This document shows positions 6,618 to 9,779 of a stretch of 9,779 bases of DNA, in pieces. The stretch covers positions 1 through 9,779 of the forward strand of contig DMYZ01000099.1 in assembly GCA_003483565.1 (NCBI GenBank), given 5' to 3'. The translations under genes and the position numbers were made by a program. How positions within the stretch are numbered: position 1 is the first letter of the stretch; each line of letters starts with the position of its first letter. The notes under the pieces are model-generated. The model was not told the DNA's origin, did no database searches, and saw nothing but the letters and a program-made list of their open reading frames with translations. This DNA comes from Prevotella sp. (lineage in GTDB: Bacteria > Bacteroidota > Bacteroidia > Bacteroidales > Bacteroidaceae).

Positions 6618-7343
6618 ATGTTGACAGAAACGAGAGCTATCGTACTTCATTCTCTGAAGTATGGAGACAATCAACGTATTGTTGATGTTTTTACGGAAGG
6701 GCAGGGATATCTTACCTTTATCTGTCATGTATCGTCTTCTTCAAAAGGGAAAATTAAAAAGCAGTTCTTTCAGCCTCTTACTATTTTACGCGTTGTCTAT
6801 GACTATCGTCCAAAAGCGGGGATGCAACATTTTCGTGATCTGTCAATTGATCCCCCTCTTTTGTCTATCCCTTTTGATCCTTACAAATTATCAATAGCGA
6901 TGTTTGTAGCTGAGTTTCTCCTCTATGCTATAAAAAACGAGCAGAAGAACATCCCTCTTTTTACTTACATTCAGAAAAGTATTGAATGGCTGGATACAGC
7001 TGTAAATTCATTTTCCAACTTTCATCTTGTTTTTATGATACATCTGTCTGCTTTCCTGGGTTTTTATCCTAATTTGGAAGATTATAGCTCAGGAGATATT
7101 TTTGATATGCGAAATGGATGCTTTCTTTCAACTCTGCCACTGCATACTGATTATATTGCAGCCGGAGAAGCTGTCAAGATGAAGAATATAATGAAACTTA
7201 CCTATAAAACGATGCACCTCTATACATTAAGCCATGAAGAACGGAATCAGTGTATAGAGGTGATCATTCATTATTATAAGCTTCATATCCCTTCTTTTCG
7301 GGATATGCATAGCCTGGATGTTTTCAAAGCTTTGTTTACCTAG
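6618..7343 (+). CDS. recO: DNA repair and recombination mediator RecO
   Basis: RecO works with RecR (and RecF) to displace SSB and load RecA at gaps. The 241-residue protein shows an N-terminal OB fold (MLTETRAIVLHSLKYGDNQRIVDVFTEGQG at about 1-30, continuing to about 80) and a helical C-terminal domain with LSAFLGFYPNLEDY (143-156) and the conserved tail PSFRDMHSLDVFKALF (225-240). The zinc-binding four-cysteine motif of many RecO proteins, which would follow LGFxPxL, is absent: only Cys36, Cys168 and Cys212 occur. The ATG at 6618 gives the canonical start; an AGAAGGA directly against it is too close to act as a standard Shine-Dalgarno. The stop TAG at 7341-7343 overlaps the stop of the convergent yqeY. 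The gene is less GC-rich by eye than its neighbours. Confidence 0.92.
   Translation: MLTETRAIVLHSLKYGDNQRIVDVFTEGQGYLTFICHVSSSSKGKIKKQFFQPLTILRVVYDYRPKAGMQHFRDLSIDPPLLSIPFDPYKLSIAMFVAEFLLYAIKNEQKNIPLFTYIQKSIEWLDTAVNSFSNFHLVFMIHLSAFLGFYPNLEDYSSGDIFDMRNGCFLSTLPLHTDYIAAGEAVKMKNIMKLTYKTMHLYTLSHEERNQCIEVIIHYYKLHIPSFRDMHSLDVFKALFT
7215..7262. repeat. 12-bp inverted repeat inside recO
   Basis: CACCTCTATACA at 7215-7226 is perfectly complementary to TGTATAGAGGTG at 7251-7262, with a 24-nt loop. It lies in the C-terminal coding part of recO. No T-run follows on either strand, so it is not a standard terminator. Confidence 0.8.
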
Positions 7344-7783
7344 GCAAGAAGTTGTCTGACGATTTTGGCGATCAACGAGCCGTCAGCTTTACCCGCCAGT
7401 TTTTTTGATGCCTGTCCCATTACTTTGCCCATGTCTTTCATTGAAGAAGCATTTACTGCAGCTATAATATTTTTAATTTCTACAGTGATTTCTCCTTCTG
7501 ACATCTGCTTAGGAAGATATTCTTCCATTACTTTGACCTGAGCGAGCTCTTCATCTGCGAGATCCTGACGATTGTTGTCACTGTATGTCTTGGCTGTTTC
7601 CGTACCCTGTTTGGCAAGTTTCATAATGATTTTGATGGCTGCAGTGTCATCAAAGTCAGAATTTGGTGCTGTTTTAGCTTCAAGAAAGACTTTCTTGATG
7701 TTGCGCAATGTTTCGAGGCGAACTTTGTCTCTGGCTTTCATTGCCGCCTTAATGTCTTCACTAATCTGATCAAAAAGTGTCAT
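7340..7783 (-). CDS. yqeY: GatB/YqeY domain protein
   Basis: This 147-residue protein consists of one GatB/YqeY domain, related to the C-terminal tail domain of the amidotransferase subunit GatB that contacts tRNA. As a stand-alone protein its role is unclear; a tRNA-linked function is inferred from the homology. Visible features are the helical start MTLFDQISEDIKAAMKARDK, LETLRNIKK (24-31), EEYLPKQMSEGEI (87-99), and the family signature MGKVMGQASKKLAGKADGSL (118-137) ending in IVRQLLA. It has full length. The start at 7783 is 12 nt behind the ftsZ stop, so it probably lies at the end of the ftsA-ftsZ transcript, an arrangement I recall as frequent in Bacteroidales. Its TAG stop shares four bases with the recO stop. 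Confidence 0.93.
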   Translation of the reverse strand: MTLFDQISEDIKAAMKARDKVRLETLRNIKKVFLEAKTAPNSDFDDTAAIKIIMKLAKQGTETAKTYSDNNRQDLADEELAQVKVMEEYLPKQMSEGEITVEIKNIIAAVNASSMKDMGKVMGQASKKLAGKADGSLIAKIVRQLLA

Positions 7784-7795
7784 AATATATTTTAT

Positions 7796-9139
7796 TTAAG
7801 CGAAACTTATTATTCCAGGATTGGAATCGTTATTGTCCCTGTCTTCTGTATTATTGTCAAGTGTATTATCCCCTCTGGATAATTTACTGATTTCCTGAAG
7901 CTTTTGGCGAGTCCTTTTATAGGTAGGAGTATTCTCTACAGCTATGATAACATCCTCATTGTCAAGATCTTCAGAACTAAAAATATAGATATGTGGCCTA
8001 CGTTTATGCACGTTGTTATTATTGTCATCACCATAATAGTGGTTACGGCGCTGGCGCTTCTCCTCTTTTTTTTCTTCTTCCTCGGCAATACGGTTGGCTT
8101 CTTCCTGGGTGTGACGACCATTCAGGTGGTTGTTCATTCCATCAACATTTTCCAAACCGAAACCTGTAGCCAGGATAGTGACTTTAACTTGCTTTCCTAA
8201 TTCAGGATCCAGAGCTAATCCCCATTTGATTTCGAAGTCGCTGCCAAATCTGGCCATAAAGTCGTTGACATCATTCATCTCCTCCATCATCAGACCTTGA
8301 TTGTCATTCTTCTCACTGCTGAAGTTGATGCTCAACAGAATCTTTTTGGCATTGAAGATATCATTGTCATTTAACAGTGGTGAGTTCAGTGCATCATCAA
8401 TAGCTTTCTTAACACGGCTTTCACCTTCTCCGTAGCCTGTGCTCATGATGGCCACTCCACCATCTTTCAATACGGTTTTAACGTCATTGAAGTCAAGATT
8501 GATTAAGCCGTGGTTGGTGATAATTTCGGCAATGCTTTTAGCTGCTATACTCAGTGTGTCGTCGGCCTTTCCGAAAGCATCTAGAACCGTAAGCTCAGGA
8601 TAGATCTCACGAAGGCGTTCATTGTTGATGACTAAGAGGGCGTCTACGTGTTTTGACATTTCTTCCACGCCGTCAAGGGCCTGGTCAATTTTACGTTCCC
8701 CTTCAAAACGGAACGGTATAGTAACGATACCTACCGTAAGAATGTTCATTTTCTTGGACTCACGGGCTATGACAGGTGCAGCACCTGTACCGGTGCCACC
8801 TCCCATCCCTGCAGTGATGAATGTCATTTTTGTTCCATCATTGAGCATATGGCGTACATCCTCAATGCTTTCTTCTGCTGCTTCCTTAGCTCTTTCCGGT
8901 TTGTTTCCGGCTCCAAGTCCTTCTTTGCCTAATTGCAAATGCACCGGTACCGGTGAATCATTTAGTGCTTGAGCATCTGTATTACAGAGTACGAAAGTAA
9001 CATCGTGGATACCTTCACGATACATGTGATTGACAGCATTTCCACCACCACCACCAACACCAATCACTTTGATGATGCTATGTTCCTGATCCGGTTCTCC
9101 GAAATCAAGTATATTGTGATTTTTATTTTCTTCAGTCAT
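7796..9139 (-). CDS. ftsZ: Cell division protein FtsZ
   Basis: FtsZ is the tubulin-like GTPase that forms the division ring. Counting from the ATG at 9139 the protein has 447 residues. The GTPase core shows GVGGGGGNAVNHM (27-39), the tubulin signature GMGGGTGTG (111-119), FRFEGERK (143-150) and the T7 loop NLDFNDV (214-220, Asp216 and Asp219) that completes the neighbour's active site. The core ends near residue 335. A charged linker follows, with an EEEEKKEEKRQRR stretch and a poly-Asn patch. A C-terminal-peptide-like VENTPTYKRTR lies at 401-411, then 36 more residues. A TTG two codons upstream (9145) could extend the frame, but the ATG is preferred. ftsZ follows ftsA after 59 bp and precedes yqeY by 12 bp; I see no promoter in either gap. 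Confidence 0.97.
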   Translation of the reverse strand: MTEENKNHNILDFGEPDQEHSIIKVIGVGGGGGNAVNHMYREGIHDVTFVLCNTDAQALNDSPVPVHLQLGKEGLGAGNKPERAKEAAEESIEDVRHMLNDGTKMTFITAGMGGGTGTGAAPVIARESKKMNILTVGIVTIPFRFEGERKIDQALDGVEEMSKHVDALLVINNERLREIYPELTVLDAFGKADDTLSIAAKSIAEIITNHGLINLDFNDVKTVLKDGGVAIMSTGYGEGESRVKKAIDDALNSPLLNDNDIFNAKKILLSINFSSEKNDNQGLMMEEMNDVNDFMARFGSDFEIKWGLALDPELGKQVKVTILATGFGLENVDGMNNHLNGRHTQEEANRIAEEEEKKEEKRQRRNHYYGDDNNNNVHKRRPHIYIFSSEDLDNEDVIIAVENTPTYKRTRQKLQEISKLSRGDNTLDNNTEDRDNNDSNPGIISFA

Positions 9140-9198
9140 TGTCAATAGGTTTCTTGTTCAACATAGAAATATTTAATTCGGAAATTATGGTATAAACC

Positions 9199-9779
9199 CT
9201 ATTCATCTTCAGGTTCAATCATTCTCTTGCCGAAATTTTTCAGACCATTGACAGTTTTATACCAGAAACTGTTTTTCTTTTTTTCTTCAGCCTGTCGGCG
9301 TTCTTCTTTTTCCTTTCTCAGTCTTTCAGCTTCTTCAGCCTCTTTCTTCTTGCGCTCTTCTTCTTCTGCTTTCTGCTTTTCTGCAGCCGTCAGAACAACA
9401 CCACTTGTTATGGTATCATTGATAGCTCTGGCTGTACGGACCTCTGGAACAGGTTGTACTTGAGGATGCGGATTGACCGGGCTAAAGAGATCATTGGCAA
9501 CTTCAACATTCGCACCGGCGCAGTTCATGTCTCCTTTGACCAACAAGCTCAATACAGTATTGAGAGTACCGTCTTTTTTATTGATAAGAGGATCGTTGGC
9601 ATTAATGGTCTGTGTGATAGTTTTGGCAATACGAATTTTCTCAATATGGGTATGATTGCAAAATGCTTTTTCAATTCCTACGAGATTAGATCCCCCACCG
9701 GTCAGGACAAGCCCGCCAAGCATTTTGTCAATCTATTCGTTTGGTACCTGATACCATACATTTTCTACAATCTCTTGAA
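9199..9779 (-). pseudogene. ftsA: ftsA, 3' part, interrupted by an in-frame TAG (5' end outside window)
   Basis: FtsA is the actin-like ATPase that anchors FtsZ to the membrane. The minus-strand frame entering at 9779 reads QEIVENVWYQVPNE, then TAG (9733-9735), then IDKMLGGLVLTGGGSNLVGIEKAF, continuous FtsA sequence on both sides. LVLTGGGSNL is the conserved adenosine-side glycine motif of the ATPase. The first ATG after the stop (9723) opens a 174-codon frame. In that numbering, a Pro-rich linker (about 80-98) leads to a Glu/Lys/Arg-rich helix (114-150), probably a coiled coil. An amphipathic tail NSFWYKTVNGLKNFGKRM (151-168) follows, the likely membrane-targeting helix, ending in EPEDE. If the stop is real, FtsA loses part of its ATPase fold and its anchor. 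The alternatives are a base-call error or a split protein. It is followed by ftsZ. The FtsA identity is secure; pseudogene status is not. Confidence 0.8.
9733..9735 (-). other. In-frame amber codon inside ftsA
   Basis: The codon is CTA on the plus strand, TAG on the minus strand. Its context, VPNE-stop-IDKMLGG, keeps FtsA-like sequence in the same frame on both sides, so it is a substitution and not a frameshift. One base change from CAG (Gln), TAT/TAC (Tyr), AAG (Lys), GAG (Glu), TGG (Trp) or others would explain it. TAG serves as an ordinary terminal stop in recO, yqeY, the rhamnosidase-like gene and ftsA itself. Confidence 0.9.

Noticed and set aside
7284..7307. 8-bp hairpin CATATCCC/GGGATATG near the recO end
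   Set aside because: It is short, coding, and without a T-run on either strand; it could be chance.
9140..9145. TTG at 9145 as the ftsZ start, two codons upstream
   Set aside because: The ATG at 9139 is in frame and adds no loss; TTG starts are uncommon in this phylum.
9733..9735. UAG reassigned to an amino acid, as in some gut phages
   Set aside because: TAG is the natural end of recO, yqeY, the rhamnosidase-like gene and ftsA itself, so the host code is standard.
1..9779. CRISPR array, insertion sequence, prophage, defence island or other mobile system
   Set aside because: I saw no regular direct repeats, transposase, integrase or terminal repeats; the gene content is core housekeeping.

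Overview
The window looks like a housekeeping stretch of a Bacteroidales chromosome (Bacteroides, Phocaeicola or a close relative). The main signs are promoters of the Bacteroidota type (a TTTG-like -33 element about 20 bp upstream of TAnnTTTG), AT-rich leaders with no proper Shine-Dalgarno, a DUF3109 gene, a GyrB without the long proteobacterial insertion, an FtsA with a long Lys/Glu-rich C-terminal arm, and moderate G+C. No mobile element, CRISPR array, phage gene or recognisable defence cassette is visible.

Left part, plus strand: the last 37 codons of an SGNH/GDSL hydrolase (1-114), then a promoter and a tight three-gene operon, gpmI (glycolysis), ung (uracil excision repair) and a cysteine-rich DUF3109 gene. 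This operon runs tail-to-tail into a minus-strand gene for a secreted protein that resembles the non-catalytic N-terminal part of GH78 alpha-L-rhamnosidases. That gene begins only 13 nt beyond the U-tract of a strong terminator that follows gyrB.

Centre, minus strand: a tRNA-Glu(UUC)-rpsT unit with a textbook promoter and an 18-bp terminator, then gyrB with its own promoter. recO leaves on the plus strand from a promoter back-to-back with that of tRNA-Glu.

Right part, minus strand: ftsA-ftsZ-yqeY, the end of a division gene cluster. yqeY and recO converge and their stop codons share one CTAG. FtsA is expected to anchor FtsZ at the membrane, and both carry long charged C-terminal regions.

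The most unusual observation is an in-frame TAG inside ftsA (9733-9735), in the middle of recognisable FtsA sequence and four codons before an ATG that could restart translation. It is a real nonsense mutation, a split FtsA or a base-call error; the sequence alone cannot decide. The other findings are modest: the catalytic-domain-less rhamnosidase-like protein and its terminator-proximal start, an FtsZ whose C-terminal-peptide-like motif is not terminal, a long inverted repeat in recO, and a tRNA co-transcribed with a ribosomal protein gene. I do not see convincing evidence of an undescribed multi-gene system here.
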